This document shows, one piece after another, positions 11,774-23,770 of a stretch of DNA of 64,000 bases. Where the stretch lies: positions 193,877,325 to 193,941,324 of the forward strand of contig NC_133536.1 in the NCBI RefSeq assembly GCF_048544455.1, read 5' to 3'. Position 1 is the first letter of the stretch. The number at the start of each line of letters is the position of its first letter. Both the position numbers and the translations under genes were made by a program. The DNA is from Silene latifolia. Its lineage: Eukaryota > Streptophyta > Magnoliopsida > Caryophyllales > Caryophyllaceae. Below the pieces are notes generated by a model. That model ran no database searches. It worked only from the letters and a program-made list of their open reading frames with translations, and had not been told where the DNA came from.

Positions 11774-13089
11774 GTCGATTTTGGAACATTTAACAAATGA
11801 GGTTAATGAACGTCGAGAGTCTAATAAAATGAACCCGGTGTATGTGTATTGGGAGCCCCAGCGGATGCTAGATTTTGGGTGAGTAGGCACCCTCATTTCA
11901 AAATCATGGCCCCATTATGCTTAAGCTAGTCACCGGTTATGGGATATTAAGTCGGGAATTATGTGCCTATTGTGTATAACGGTTAGTTTAGAAATGTTTG
12001 TGATGGAGTCTCTATGAATGCTAGTATGTGTAATTGTGATGAGGAACTGTGAAAGTCTGTGGTTGAGTATATATGTGAATGAAAGTTATGGAAGTGGTGA
12101 AATGCTTATAGTACGTGACAGTGTGGTGTGATGTGGTGATAACAACGTTTTTTACATCTCTATGTGAAATGGTTTATAAAGGTATTGCGAGTTTTGAATG
12201 TGTGATAATAGAAGGTTGTAAATCTTGGTAGGCATGTGAGTACATTAAAGGATGGTAGGTTTTTACGTTTGATGGTAAAGGTTGTTAAGTGGTAAATTGA
12301 ATTGCAAAAGATTATTTGTTGAGTGCTTTTATTATATGGCATAACTAAGATGAGTATTTTAGTTGGTAAATTGTTGTGATATGGTTAGATTATTAGTAAG
12401 CTTGGACGATAAGAGATGGCTTAATGTTAGATGAATGCTTAGAATGATATAATTATAAGTCGTATTGTTGAGATTGCAAATGCATGATTGGAAGTGAGAT
12501 AATATGTTGAATGTATGCATGAGAAAGCTGATAGTGTAGTCAATTGTTTGCGTAATATTTGTTATACAATGAAGTAATATGTATCATGATTAAATGAAAC
12601 CGTTCCGTTACATTTGAGTAGTAGTATGTCATGGATGAGTATAATAATCTGTGACGATTTCCAAATTTACTTTGGAATCGACACGAGTTGTTGTTTTGCA
12701 GGAACCGTTACTCAAACTCGTAACTTCTGATCTCGTTCTTAAACTTGCCCGACCGAGTACGAGTACTTACTCCATCGATTAGACCTCATTAGATCTAGTT
12801 AGGAAGTTATAACGTCGAAAAAGTTGGATCTGCCAGCGGAAACTCGGCCGAGTAGCTCCCACTCGATCGAGTAACCTACTTACTCGATCGAGTAAGTGAA
12901 CAGTACCCGGAGAATTGTGGGATTCATAACCCCTCTTCTCTATTCTTTATTCCTTATTTCTTCTCAATCACCAAAATCCTAAATTCCTAGATCTCTCTCA
13001 AATTGCTCTTGACCTTGTGATTTTGTGCTTGAATCTTGTGTTTTCTTTGCTTAATCCGTCCTCCTTACTCAGTAATCTCTCAAGGTAAG
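11774..13089 (+). other. Untranslated leader of Element B, first part
   Basis: Noncoding and aligned with the Element A leader. A palindrome cluster lies at about 12744-12893. The leader is cut at 13089 by a solo LTR and continues at 15525-16161. GTAAG at 13085-13089 is the left target duplication, and it coincides with a splice-donor-like sequence (AAGGTAAG). Confidence 0.6.
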
Positions 13090-15524
13090 TGTGGACAGCG
13101 GGCCGCCCACGGCCCACGGGGGCGCTTGGGTAGGAAAAGAGAAACAAGCGTTTGCATTTTGTATGGAGTCGCCACCAATTTTTATGGGAAATTGGAACCG
13201 TTCGAATACCTCGTGTCATGTCAAGACACAAAGTAGAGACATGAACACTAATCAATCGTTACCCTTAGCATTCTACGTCTAGAATGACTCTCGTGGATGC
13301 CAATGAACACGGATGTTCACAGAGATCTGGAGTAAGGGGTGAGGGTACGTATTAGGAAGCTCTTTTGATCGAACACCTAATCCCGCCCGCCTCGATAGCG
13401 GCCTCTACTAATGATTAGGGAAGTTATTCGTACTTGATATATCATCGATTATATGCATGCAATGCAACATCCAAGTTTTAATCCTAGCATGTGAGAATTA
13501 GACTAAGTCGGTTGACACGTAATTAACAAACAATTGGGTCAAAGTAGGATTTAATGCTCATTTACATGTGAAAACATACAAGCAATAAAAGAAATACAAT
13601 AATTATAAATTACAATAATGAAAATTACATTAATTACACTGGATTAGGCGATTTATGTCGAAAATACTTTTAAAACGGATAATTTGAGAAAAAGAAAGAA
13701 AGAATAAATCAACGATCAGGAATTAGCGTGATATTACGGTTAATAGTTAGTTAAACGTAGACTAATTAAACTAGGTCAAGGCAGAAACGGAGTTCAGAGA
13801 CAGAATTCAGCCAGGAACAGGCGCAGCAGAGCTGCGTCCCTTGGAATAGGCGCAGCAGACGCTGCGTCTGTTCCGTGGCTCAGTTCTGGCTGTGAAGCCG
13901 TAATTGCAAGCCGTTAATGTCAATTGGTAAATTTAATGATTGATTAAATTATTTAGCCGATGGAAGTGATTAATAGGTTATTTAACATATGAATGGGTCA
14001 TGAAACAGTAAAACATGAGTGAGACGGATGCAAATTAATTACAAGATAGAATAATGACAGAAGTGAAAAATATTAATGAGTGGAACGAAATAATTCAATT
14101 GATTAGGCTAGATACGATGGATTAATGACGAATATGCGATGGATACGTCAAAAGACAGATGAAAACTATATCAAAGACGAATTCCAGAAACTCAATATGA
14201 ACAAATTGAATCTCCATAACCCGGAATTGAATTTAATGACGAAAACCCGCAAATATTGGATTATTAGGGATTTAAGTCGGATTTGTGATGATTAAAACAT
14301 GCTAATGATGATGATTATAATATACATGTGAATTATATGCTGTTATGATGAAGAATTAACAAATAAAACGAAACAATCAAAAGGATTTTCGGGACGAATA
14401 ACAGAGGACGGACGAAGAAGAAAGGAAGCAGGAACTGCGGCAGCCTCACGAAGAGGCGCAACAGGAACTGCGCTCCTTCGAAGAGGCGCAGCAGTTGCTG
14501 CGTCCTTTCTCGACGGTTATCTACTGGAAATCCGTAAAAAGAGGTTTTAAAGCACGGTTTTAGAAATCGGTCTTAATGGTATTTTCGACGTAAACCTTAC
14601 AATTGTGATACGATAATTAAAATACAATAAATAAATAAGGATTATACACCCTCAGACTTACATGTTGACGAAACGAGAAGGACTAAGATATCGATTAGTG
14701 ATGCTCGACGCGAATGCAAAGAAAGTGCCCTCGTAAGAGGAAAACGATTAAGTTAATTAAGTTGATTGATGTGTAGTTGGTCAAATTGGTCGGTCATGCA
14801 AACGGGGAGGCTGGTACTCAGAAAGATCCGAGCTTACGTGGTCGAATGTTCAAGCATGTAGACGCCAAAAAGTAAGAACAAAGTCTAGAATGCAAAGGGA
14901 GAAGAGAAGGGCGGACACTCGCGTGAGAAATATGAGGAGCGAAGGCTCCTATTTATACTAATCACGTGAAGGAATTAGGGTTTCGGAGACTCTTTGGAAG
15001 TGAATCTCGGAAAGATATGAAAAAGATACGAGAAACATGCAGAAAAGGGCCTGGGAAGAGGCGTAGCATCCACTGCGTCTCTTGGAAGAGGCGCAGCACC
15101 TGCTGCGTCTATTCCCAAGTGGTTTCTTCCTGCAGAAGAAAGATCTCCGTGTTTGAGTTATGGTAGGACGGAAATAATTCGGTTTTCCTTAATATCTTAT
15201 GTGAATATTACGGGAAATTGCTTACTAAAAGATAAAATTTGAAATATGGAATAGAAATATCCGGAACATTCCAGAACATTCTGACTCGGGATTTAACGGT
15301 TATCAGAAAATGGAGACGGTTTTAGGCCCGGACTCCGAATGTACTCTAATTACTGTCAAAACTACCGTATCGGGACGTAGATGACAACTAAGAGGTAGAC
15401 ATTAATATTTGAGCAATCACTTGACGATAATCTTACGAATTGTCACAAACCGTTCCGCGTATCAAACATGCGGCCCAATCATCACCGGGTGGTTTGCGGG
15501 AGGTGCAGAAATGAGGTATCTACA
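13090..15524 (+). repeat. Solo LTR of an unrelated family (TGTGGACA...ATCTACA), TSD GTAAG
   Basis: The TG...CA ends and perfect 5-bp duplications GTAAG (13085-13089 and 15525-15529) mark a clean solo LTR of 2435 bp. No internal genes are present. It carries at least three clusters of a GGCGCAGCAG...CTGCGTC inverted motif (about 13810-13875, 14445-14510, 15058-15112). A TATA-like TATTTATACT lies near 14949. Lineage was not determined; the length suits a Ty3-type element. Several short frames on both strands look meaningless. Confidence 0.85.
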
Positions 15525-16161
15525 GTAAGAATATTTATTCTATTTCTATGTTTTAATTGAGTAGAAGCATGTAAGATGTTGGTGTGTGATGAAAATTCGG
15601 TTTATATGCATAAAATCTTGCTTGTAAATGTTGTAACATGATCTATTTGCTTCAATTTGTTGATTATTGTTGTTACATATGCAAAAACTGAATCAATTTG
15701 GGGGAAAGCAAGAGTCGAAATTTTTAAGGTTTAAGATTTTAATTTCGATTTTGGTTGTCTTTTGCATATGTTAGAGGGAAAACTGGGTAATATATGTTAT
15801 GAACATCATGATTAGTGTTAATTTTGATGGTTTTACTCAAAATTTTGCCTTAAAACTCCGTCTTAAAGGTGCCCCAAACTGAAATTCGTCTTACATTCTT
15901 GTGAAACTTGTCTATTTGTGAAGCTACTTTGAAGGTATACTTTTCAAAATTAGTAGTTGTGTTGTTAAATTGATGCCATACTTTCCATAATTTTTACAGC
16001 TGTAGAGACCGCCTGATGATAATTTAGAAGTTTATACTTATAATTTCTAGATTGTTTGGTGAAAGTGTGTACGTAGTGACTCTTTTCCATGATCATACAT
16101 GAATGTTTATATGTTTTCAAGTATATGTGGTTTGTGTATCTAAGACATGTATTGAAAACAG
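15525..16161 (+). other. Untranslated leader of Element B, second part
   Basis: This resumes the leader after the solo LTR and runs to the ORF1 start. It aligns with 4220-4533 and 6682-6995 of Element A. I see no gene in it. Confidence 0.6.
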
Positions 16162-17344
16162 ATGCCGAGACCAACTGTTGGAACCCGTCAGAGTAAGAGG
16201 GGGAGGGCTTCTGACCCCGGGGTAGGTGAGGGGAGTGGGGGACCTACGGTTCCAGCAGTGCCTGAGTACCCTTCGGTTGTCTTTGTGGACTTTACACAAA
16301 GAGATAATTTTGTTGCCTTACAGAGACGACGTATAAGACCCACCTGTTGTATTGAAACAACTCTTTTGACTGACTTGGGGATTGAGACTGATGTTAGGCA
16401 TGTCTTCGACACCTTGGGGATGAATGGGTTGTACCGCCTCCAAAAGCACTCTTATGCTTTTCTCACCCTTGAGTTCATGAGTTCTTTCACTACAACGAAA
16501 ACGCGGGAAACCGACGGAAAAATTAAGGCCATACTGACGGCTTTTCCGTCGGTATTTTAATTTCCTGACATAAATTCAGTCAGGAAACCGAGTCAGCTTA
16601 TTTCGTCACTAAAAAATGTGTCCTGACGGAATTTCCGTCAGTATTCCAATCACTGACGGGTAAACCGTCCTTATTTATAGACAAAAGTGACGGTTATTCC
16701 GTCAGTTTTTTTATTTTACTGACGGAATTTCCGTCAGTTTTTTCATTTTACTGACGGTTATTCCGTCAGTCTTTAGACACGTGGCAGATCCTTGCAGTTT
16801 ATAAAATCACATTAAAAACATGGACGTGACGGAATTTCCGTCAGTTTTCTTTTTACTGACGAAAATTCCGTCAGTTTTTTGGACACGTGGCACTTTCCTG
16901 TTAATTCTGGAAAAATGGGAGGAAAAACCAGTGACGGAAATTCCGTCGGTATTTTAGAATTACTGACGGAATTTTCGTCAGATCTATTAAAAAACAGGCC
17001 TGGAAACAGCAGCCTGCTGCCCAGCCACGATGCGTTTTTTGCATCGTTTCAAATACAGCCACGATGCCTATTTGCATCGTTTCGAATATAACCAAAACCT
17101 GCAAAACACATACAATCGTCGACCGCCAAGCGGGAATCCATTTTCACGTCGACCGCTAATGCGGGAATCAATAGATAAAAAAAAGAGAATTGAACGCAAA
17201 ATGTTTTACATAAAAAGATAGTCAAATTCGTACATTGTCTTACAAATTAAACACGAAAGAGAATTGTCTTACCATGTTTTTCATACTCCCTACTAGACGA
17301 CAATACTAACCAAACTAAAGGTTCTAACCTAAAGGCTCTAACCT

Positions 17345-17807
17345 AAAGGCTCTAACTAATAGGCTCAATAAAACTACCACTACCTCCAAACCCGTCATCA
17401 CCACCTCCAAAGTCATCCCGCCTATGTGGAGGAAATTGTGAACACGTGTTTGGGGGTTGAGATGCTTGCATATCAGCCCAAGCCTTTTGCATTGCCGCCA
17501 TTTTTTCAGCCTGTTCACGAACCTGTCTTTCAAGAGCAATTCGAGCGGCTCGCTCATCATTCATTTGGGTGGAAAGCTGTGAAATCATGCTAGGAGCATA
17601 AGAAAAAGACCGTCAGCCAGCTTTGTTACGAAGAAGATCATACCATATTTCGGCCCCTTTATATCCGGTCCCAAACATCCGGTTCTTCTCGTCAAAGCCT
17701 CCTACAACCTTGTACGCCCGAATCTCGTCGGAAGACTGTCCAGGTGGCAATGGTTGACTCATCTCCGCATAGAAATCACGCTGAAAAAAGAGAAAATCGT
17801 CAGAAAT

Positions 17808-17888
<81 letters not shown>

Positions 17889-18911
17889 CTATCTTTATAA
17901 GAAAGATATTATCGTTCTTTGTAATAAAAATAAATATTAAATTAAATACAAAAACTTACGTCAATCTCAGCCGCTCGAGGGTTAACCCACTCGTCCTTCT
18001 TATTTTTCTTCGTGTTCGTGAACAACTTGTGGGGGGTGGCCTCTTGACCCTGAAATTAGTATAGAAACAAGTAAAATGAAGTATATATTTGTCAATCATA
18101 TATAATAACCACTTTTTAAAAGCGTTTTTAAGAAAATACTTACCAATTCCTTGAAAGCATCAGAGCAACTCTTCCGACCAAGAGTGTGGGTGCCCAATGC
18201 TTTCCCATCTTTACCACCCGACTTCCTATTTGCCGTGTTGATTTTCGAGTGTTTGGCAAAAGTAGGATCATTTGGCCTATTCCTAAGGTTCTCCAACCAA
18301 GTAACAGGCACCCACTTTGGCGGTTTCTTGTTATATTTTAGTCCATTAATAAGAGTGGTAATCCGCCTCGTTACCCTCGACTGCCACTCAGGCATAGGAT
18401 ATAGTTAGGATCGATGGATCTTACATGACTCTGTTTCAAAAACAAGTGTGAAATTAGTTATATAAAACTTATGAAAATTCTTATAAACTTAAGAAAATTA
18501 TTATAAACTTAAGAAAATTATTATTGAAAAACATAATTACCGCAAAGTAATTCCACATCTTCTGACGCTGTGCGTTACTCGCTTCACCCCACCTAGTGAA
18601 GTACTCATCTCCTGTGTTACGGGTGAACGACTAAGTAACATATTTCTTGATTGGTTCGTCATCCCACCTGAAAAACACATAAATATTTGAAATTAAAACT
18701 GTAAATGTTAAGTTTTAAAAATAAAAAAATTAACATAAACTTACCAATAATGATCATGCCGAGCACGGACCGATGAGAGAGTCACATGCATCTCCTCCTG
18801 TCTCTGTGATGGAGGCTCAGGATCCTCCTCATCCTCAACCTCCTCGTCCTCCCGATTATGTTGAGATGCATTACTATTGCTCCCAAAATAACGGCGAAAA
18901 ATGTTCGGCAT
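17345..18911 (-). pseudogene. CACTA-encoded Transposase_24-like gene, degenerate
   Basis: Coding pieces lie in order on the minus strand. 18745-18911 starts MPNIFRRYFG and is acidic and Ser-rich. 18541-18667 contains FTRWGEASNAQRQKMWNYF. 18120-18419 contains MPEWQSRVTRRI and a Lys-rich stretch. 17613-17800 contains EIRAYKVVGG. 17352-17588 is a coiled-coil-like run with ERAARIALERQVREQAEKM. Splice signals flank several pieces (GTAAGT at 18737-18744). The composition and order recall the plant 'Ptta/En/Spm' Transposase_24 proteins. A TAG codon in the second piece and doubtful phase at the third suggest it is dead. A related coiled-coil piece is in the CACTA at 58366. Confidence 0.55.
17809..17883. 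repeat. (AC)n microsatellite
   Basis: About 37 uninterrupted AC units lie inside the CACTA element, in an apparent intron of its minus-strand gene. Confidence 0.95.
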
Positions 18912-20777
18912 AATCACTGCATGAAAACAATTCAAATTGTTAGTTCAAAAACCGTCAGTAACCCGTGTTTTCTGACGGCCTCTTTTTTCCGTCGGTAGGC
19001 CCGTCACTAACCCGCGTTTTTTTGTAGTGTTTTAAGTATGATGCGGTGGAGTAGACCGTTGAGTTCCGCCTCATGAACACCTGTTTCATCTTGACCATGG
19101 ACATGTTTGCCACCCACCTCGGCTTGGCTAAACCTGCGAAGGGAGCTCTTAGGAACATCCCGACTGAGTGTGGGGCTAGTAGTCTTATGCCTTGCTTTAC
19201 CGGTAAACTCGCCCCGGCCTCTAGCACCATGTTGATTAATGATGTTCAACATGTCACCTTAAAGATCTTACTTCGTGCGTTGACCTGTCTGCTTTATGAA
19301 AGGAAGGATGTGAGTAAGTTAAACTCACACGAGGTGATGTTGCTTGCGGCCTACCTTAACCCCACCCGGTCTCAGAGAGTCACTTTTAGTGCCCCGGACA
19401 TAGTGTGCGCCAGTTTAGCCTTGATGGCCACCTCTGACGCTCGTTTTTTGAGCTGTGGTGCCATTGCCACTCGGTTGGCGGAGAGGCTTACCACCTTTGT
19501 GGCTTCCTTAGCCTGCACACCCTTGACCCCGATGGTGCCTACGTTGGACCGCGAGTACTTTCTTGACCTCAAGTGGTTGAGGACTTTGGAGGGTGGTGGG
19601 TTAGCATGGAGGATTTGGGGGATGAGTTGGATGCGGATACCTGCTCCTCAGCACCTTCCCGTGACTGAGCCCTTACTGGCGGCAGTGGTGGCTGCCGATT
19701 CTGATGATGAGGAGGAGGAGGAGGCACCTGAGAGGCAGTTGTATCTCATCGACCAGGATATCTTGGAGGTGATGCTTGAGCCGACGAAAGGGGATCGTGT
19801 GAGACCTGAGGATGCCCATCTTAGAGTGGGGAGAGGACCACGGCGAGTGAGGGAGAGGGTGCCTGAGACTTAGCCGGAGCAGCCTATGCCTCCACAGTAC
19901 CAGTTTACCGGATATCCTTCCTTCTACAGCCATGAGATGAGAGTGAGCGAGCTCACGGAGAGGGTGTCTGTGACCTTGACACTCTGAAATCTCCATGAGA
20001 TGGCGTATGTGCAGGGCATTGGGACCGGAGCAGCTCAACCCGTGTGGTGGAGAGCCGTTGGGGACGACAGTGGAGTTTTCCACTCTTTTGGCGTGGAGAG
20101 GTCTAGTTGGGGAGAGCCTCAGTCTTATCCCTACGGTTGCTTGGCCCCATGGCATATGGGAGCAGATGCTGGTATTGGTGGTGTCGTAGGTCAGGATGCA
20201 GCTGGAGCGGGCACGTCAGGCGGTGATGGTGGTGACAAGGTGATGGATGAGCAGGATGTGGAGTGATGTCTGTTTTGCTAGTCTTGTTTTATACACACTT
20301 TTCTCATGGATTTGTAGTTGATAATACTTATTTGGTTGGTACTTTTTTTTTTAGACTTTGGTATGTATGTTGGCCATAAGGCCGTATTTGGAGTACTTTT
20401 AAACTGTTTTTGCAGGAATTTGAGTCGGGAGAGCGTCCCGACTCGTATTTATATGATTGTTTGGACTTAACATGGCGTTTTAGAGGGGATTTTCGACCTA
20501 TGGCTACTCGATCGAGTGCCCATCACTCGATCGAGTAACTGCAGGGGTGGCACTGGGGGAGTGTTATGATCTCAGCCTACTCGATCGAGTAAGCCCAGCT
20601 TGATCGAATGCCTTACCAACTCGATCGAGTAGCACTGTTACAGCTACTTTTCATTTTCAAACTTGGTTGAATCATCGTATCTTTAAATGTTGCTATAATA
20701 TTTCTTGTTGTAGGTGCCTTATATCGTTGTTCAGTCTCAACGGTGGTTATACAATGGGCATGTTGGTTAATTTATAC

Positions 20778-20816
<39 letters not shown>

Positions 20817-20820
<4 letters not shown>

Positions 20821-21333
20821 GGATCACATGAGTCCACCCTATCTTTTTGAGTCCGTGAGTCCGTGATACAATATCACACGTTATACTACACAATATCACA
20901 GTTTACAGTTTCACACGTTATACTAAACAATATCACAACAGAAAAAAAAAAGTTTTTGAAAAAAAAATTCGAAAAAAAAATCGTGATATTGTTTTGTAAT
21001 ACAATATCACACGTTATACTAAACAATATCACAGCATACATTAAATTTTTTTTTAAAAAAAAAAAAAACTCGAAAAAAAAATTTGAAAAAAAAAATCGTG
21101 ATATTATTTTGTAATACAATATAACACGTTATACTAAACAAAAAAAAAAAAAAAAAAAAAACTTTTTCGGAAAAAAAAAATTGAAAAAAAAAAATTGAAA
21201 AAATTTTTTTGAAAAAAAAAATTCGAAAAAAAAAAATTGAAAAAAAAAATTCGTGATATTGTTTTGTATAGTGCGTGATATTGTTTTATGGACTCATGGA
21301 CTCAAATATATAGGTGGACTCACCGGATCTTAC

Positions 21334-21337
<4 letters not shown>
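20817..21337. mobile_element. TIR element (MITE-like) inserted in TA microsatellite
   Basis: The left end (AGGATCACATGAGTCCACC, then TTTGAGTCCGTGAGTCC) and right end (GGACTCATGGACTCAAA, then GGTGGACTCACCGGATCTT) are inverted versions of each other over about 50 bp. Inside are direct repeats of an ACAATATCACACGTTATACT unit and long A-rich runs. It is flanked by TA arrays on both sides (about 20789-20816 and 21337-21404), consistent with a TA target. Superfamily not determined. No coding capacity. Confidence 0.6.

Positions 21338-21404
<67 letters not shown>
21337..21404. repeat. (TA)n microsatellite
   Basis: About 34 TA units on the right flank of the TIR element, with a shorter array (20789-20816) on its left. 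Confidence 0.95.
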
Positions 21405-21409
<5 letters not shown>

Positions 21410-22438
21410 TTTGTGTATTAAATCAAATTGCTTCAGGTAACGTAATGTTCGGCGGTCGTAATTCTTGTTGCACTTTGGTATGGTCATATAAGAGAATAAG
21501 TCGTGACATATCTGATAGTTGATGATTAGTTGTTTTGCTGTGTTGTTCATATCCTCATAAGTTCTACATATATTCTATATATCTGAGCTAGGTTTGTGTA
21601 ATGTCAATAACTCTATTGGCTGTCATGAGTTAAAGTTTGCTTTGTGGTTTGTGAGTAATATCAATATGGTATATTGTGTTTCGGTTTGTGGGACATGAAA
21701 ATTGTTTGATGGTGAACTTCGGGGACGAAATTCCTTTTAAGAGGGGAAGAGTAATGTCGCGAAGGAAAAATGACGTAATTATAACAATTTTACAGTATTT
21801 TCGTGATATTTTATAGTACCTCTGTGACATTTAAAGTGTGTTGAATGTTTCTTGGATAATTTTATTGTGGTTATTATGTAATTGAGTAAGAGTTATAATT
21901 GTTGAATAGAATAGCATGACGTTGTACTTCATTTTCAGTTAATGTTGTCATGAGAATTAGATGTTATTAACGGTAGTAGAGTTGTTATCAGTAGAGTTGT
22001 GTTGTGTGACTAACGTGATAGAGTGAAATAAATCGTGTATCATTGTGAATCAATGGTAGGACTGTTGTTTTGTATGTTTTGTAATTGGTAATCGTTGACA
22101 TGTAATGGATGAAAGTACAGTATGATAGTTGTGTTGGTGTACATTTGAATAATATTATGTAATAATTGCAAGTGATAGTCGAGTTAATCGTTCTTGTAGT
22201 TAGTATGTGTATAGTGATTCAAAATGAAGTTGGTGATTTGCTGAGAGTCGTGTTGTGTATTGTGCGCTAAGGCGGATGATGATGATGTCTGATGAACATA
22301 CATAGTGGGATGGTATTTCTAAATAGTTATGTTGACCTGTGTCGGGTGAGCGGTAGTGTTGACCTTGGTTCCTTGTCTTGAGTCGCGGGGGAGGATGAGT
22401 CGAACTTCGGGGACGAAGTTCTTTTAAGGGGGGAAGAC

Positions 22439-23770
22439 TGTAATACCCATTCTTTTAGGGACCTGTTGACCGGCCTTAGACACATATCTTGACCTTCGGG
22501 AACCTTACGAGTGATGACTGGTGATGGTGTGAACTTTGGCTTGTGTGTTACTCGACCTAGCTAAGGCTACTCGATCGAGTAGCTTGGGGACTCGATCGAG
22601 TAGGGGTCACTCGATCGAGTAAGTCAGTTACTCGATCGAGTAACGAATTTGCAGTGGGGAATTATAAACCGTGTTTCGTGAAACCTCAAATCATTTCCGC
22701 ACTTCGTTTCCTAAACCTAGATGTCGTCACTCTCATTTCTCCTTCACCATAGTCCTTGCCTTAAGTTCCTTGAGGATGCCTACACCGTGGGGATGGCCTG
22801 CTTGAGTCGGGTAGCGGTCTTCACGCCGGATTGCTATATGTAGGTATGTCATCGTCATCATCATCATTGTTGTTGTTTCAGTTAGGGTTATGGTAATAGT
22901 GATAGATGTTTGTACTGTGTTTATAGGTTTTTTGCTTGGTCGATTGGTATCGTATGGTCGGATGTGGAATCGCTGCTGTTAGTTAAAGGTAGGTTCGCCT
23001 ACTCAGTACTATTGGTTGTCTAGAGGGTTTTTTTATGTGGTCTGATTGATGTGGTGTCGGTATGGTTGATTGATAGTGGTAATTAGTTGGTGTTGCGTTA
23101 TTTTGATTATCATTGTTGTGGTACAGCTGATTGTGATTGTTTGTCTCTGGTTCTCGAGGTGCGTCCTCGGGTGAGTGGAGTCACTTGCGGGAGTGGCTTC
23201 ACGCCCGTGTTCACCCTCCGTGGAACCCGCCACGGGAGGGGATGTGCACATTAATGGACATGGGTTATCGCTCAGTTTGATGAGCGGGGCTTAGGTGGGA
23301 ACGGCTGCGGTCCCCCCACTGGCAGGGCTGGTCCAGTGGACAGTCGGTGACGGTGATTGATTGGAGGAGATGTGGTGCGTGTGTTTTGTTGTGCTTGCGT
23401 TGTGTCTGTGGTTGTGTGTCTGTTCCCCCAGCTGCTGACCTTGTGTGGTTTTGTTTGTTGTTTGTTTCTGTTGTGTCTGCCATGATCCACTTTGGTGAGC
23501 AGTCTGTCTTAGCAGGTGTTGTTTGGATGATAGCTGGGTGCTTGGAGGGACGAGTCTATCACGAGTCACGACAGAAGTAGTTCTCATAGTAAATAGTGGT
23601 TTTAAGTCGTACCTTTTGTATATCATTAGTTTTGTTAATCACTTGTAAAATAACTTAATTGTTCTTTTATCAACATTTGATATTTAATGTCCTCGGGCAA
23701 CCGAGATGGTGACGCCCTTATATGCTAGGGAGAGTCTTGTTAAGGCTCCTGAGTATATGGGGGTGTCACA
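22439..23770 (+). repeat. Element B 3' LTR
   Basis: It starts TGTAATACCC after the polypurine tract and ends GGGTGTCACA, followed by the duplicated CTAAT. Palindromes lie at about 22552-22647. Hairpin CTCGG-GCAA-CCGAG lies at 23692-23705. Minus-strand open frames here are noncoding by context. Confidence 0.9.

Larger units (their letters stand above)
16488..19029. mobile_element. CACTA (En/Spm) transposon, TSD TTT
   Basis: Ends are CACTACAACGAAAACGCGGG and CCCGCGTTTTTTTGTAGTG, an inverted pair with the diagnostic CACTA start. A 3-bp duplication TTT flanks it (16485-16487 and 19030-19032). The subterminal region 16500-16990 is packed with CTGACGGAATTTCCGTCAG-like repeats, with fewer on the right side (18950-19010), as expected for transposase-binding repeats of this superfamily. 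At 2542 bp it is too short for the full TNPD gene, so it is non-autonomous and carries only fragments of a minus-strand gene. Confidence 0.9.
16162..20263 (+). pseudogene. Athila-ORF1-like gene of Element B, split by a CACTA transposon
   Basis: It starts at ATG 16162 (MPRPTVGTRQSKRGR) and runs to the FMSSF motif at 16487. There a CACTA element (16488-19029) interrupts it. Coding resumes near 19033 and ends at a stop near 19871. Homology continues past that stop through MRVSELTERVS to 20263, with a second stop near 19986 where Element A has an arginine codon (CGG to TGA). The C-terminal part has the acidic DSDDEEEEEAP run and a Gly-rich tail. Without the transposon and the two stops it matches Element A residue for residue over most of its length. 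Dead copy of an accessory or gag-like gene. Confidence 0.75.
20264..22438 (+). other. 3' noncoding region of Element B
   Basis: No gene. ACTCGATCGAGT-type palindromes cluster at about 20503-20633. A TIR element in TA repeats sits at about 20817-21337. An internal polypurine-like module lies at about 21716-21752 (GAACTTCGGGGACGAAATTC then GAGGGGAAGAG). The true polypurine tract, TTTTAAGGGGGGAAGAC, ends at 22438. Confidence 0.65.
10426..23770 (+). mobile_element. Element B: full-length non-autonomous LTR retrotransposon (13.3 kb with insertions)
   Basis: Two near-equal LTRs (10426-11758 and 22439-23770), a tRNA-iMet-type primer site, a polypurine tract and a perfect 5-bp TSD CTAAT (10421-10425 and 23771-23775) define this insertion into the 3' LTR of Element A. 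Its only gene is an Athila-ORF1-like frame, now broken. No pol domains are visible. Removing the nested solo LTR, CACTA and TIR element leaves roughly 7.8 kb, similar to Element A's own body. The LTR pair differs at scattered sites, mostly transitions, so the insertion is not very recent. Confidence 0.9.

Noticed and set aside
17613-17888. Frame beginning MYVCVCVCV
   Set aside because: The start is translated (GT)n microsatellite. Only the part below about 17800 is plausible as an exon.
20863-21119. Lys/Phe-rich frames on both strands
   Set aside because: They are translated A/T tracts within the TIR element.
23033-23626. Several minus-strand Thr/Gln-rich frames
   Set aside because: They are antisense to the Element B LTR, overlap in all frames, and their composition reflects TG-rich LTR DNA.
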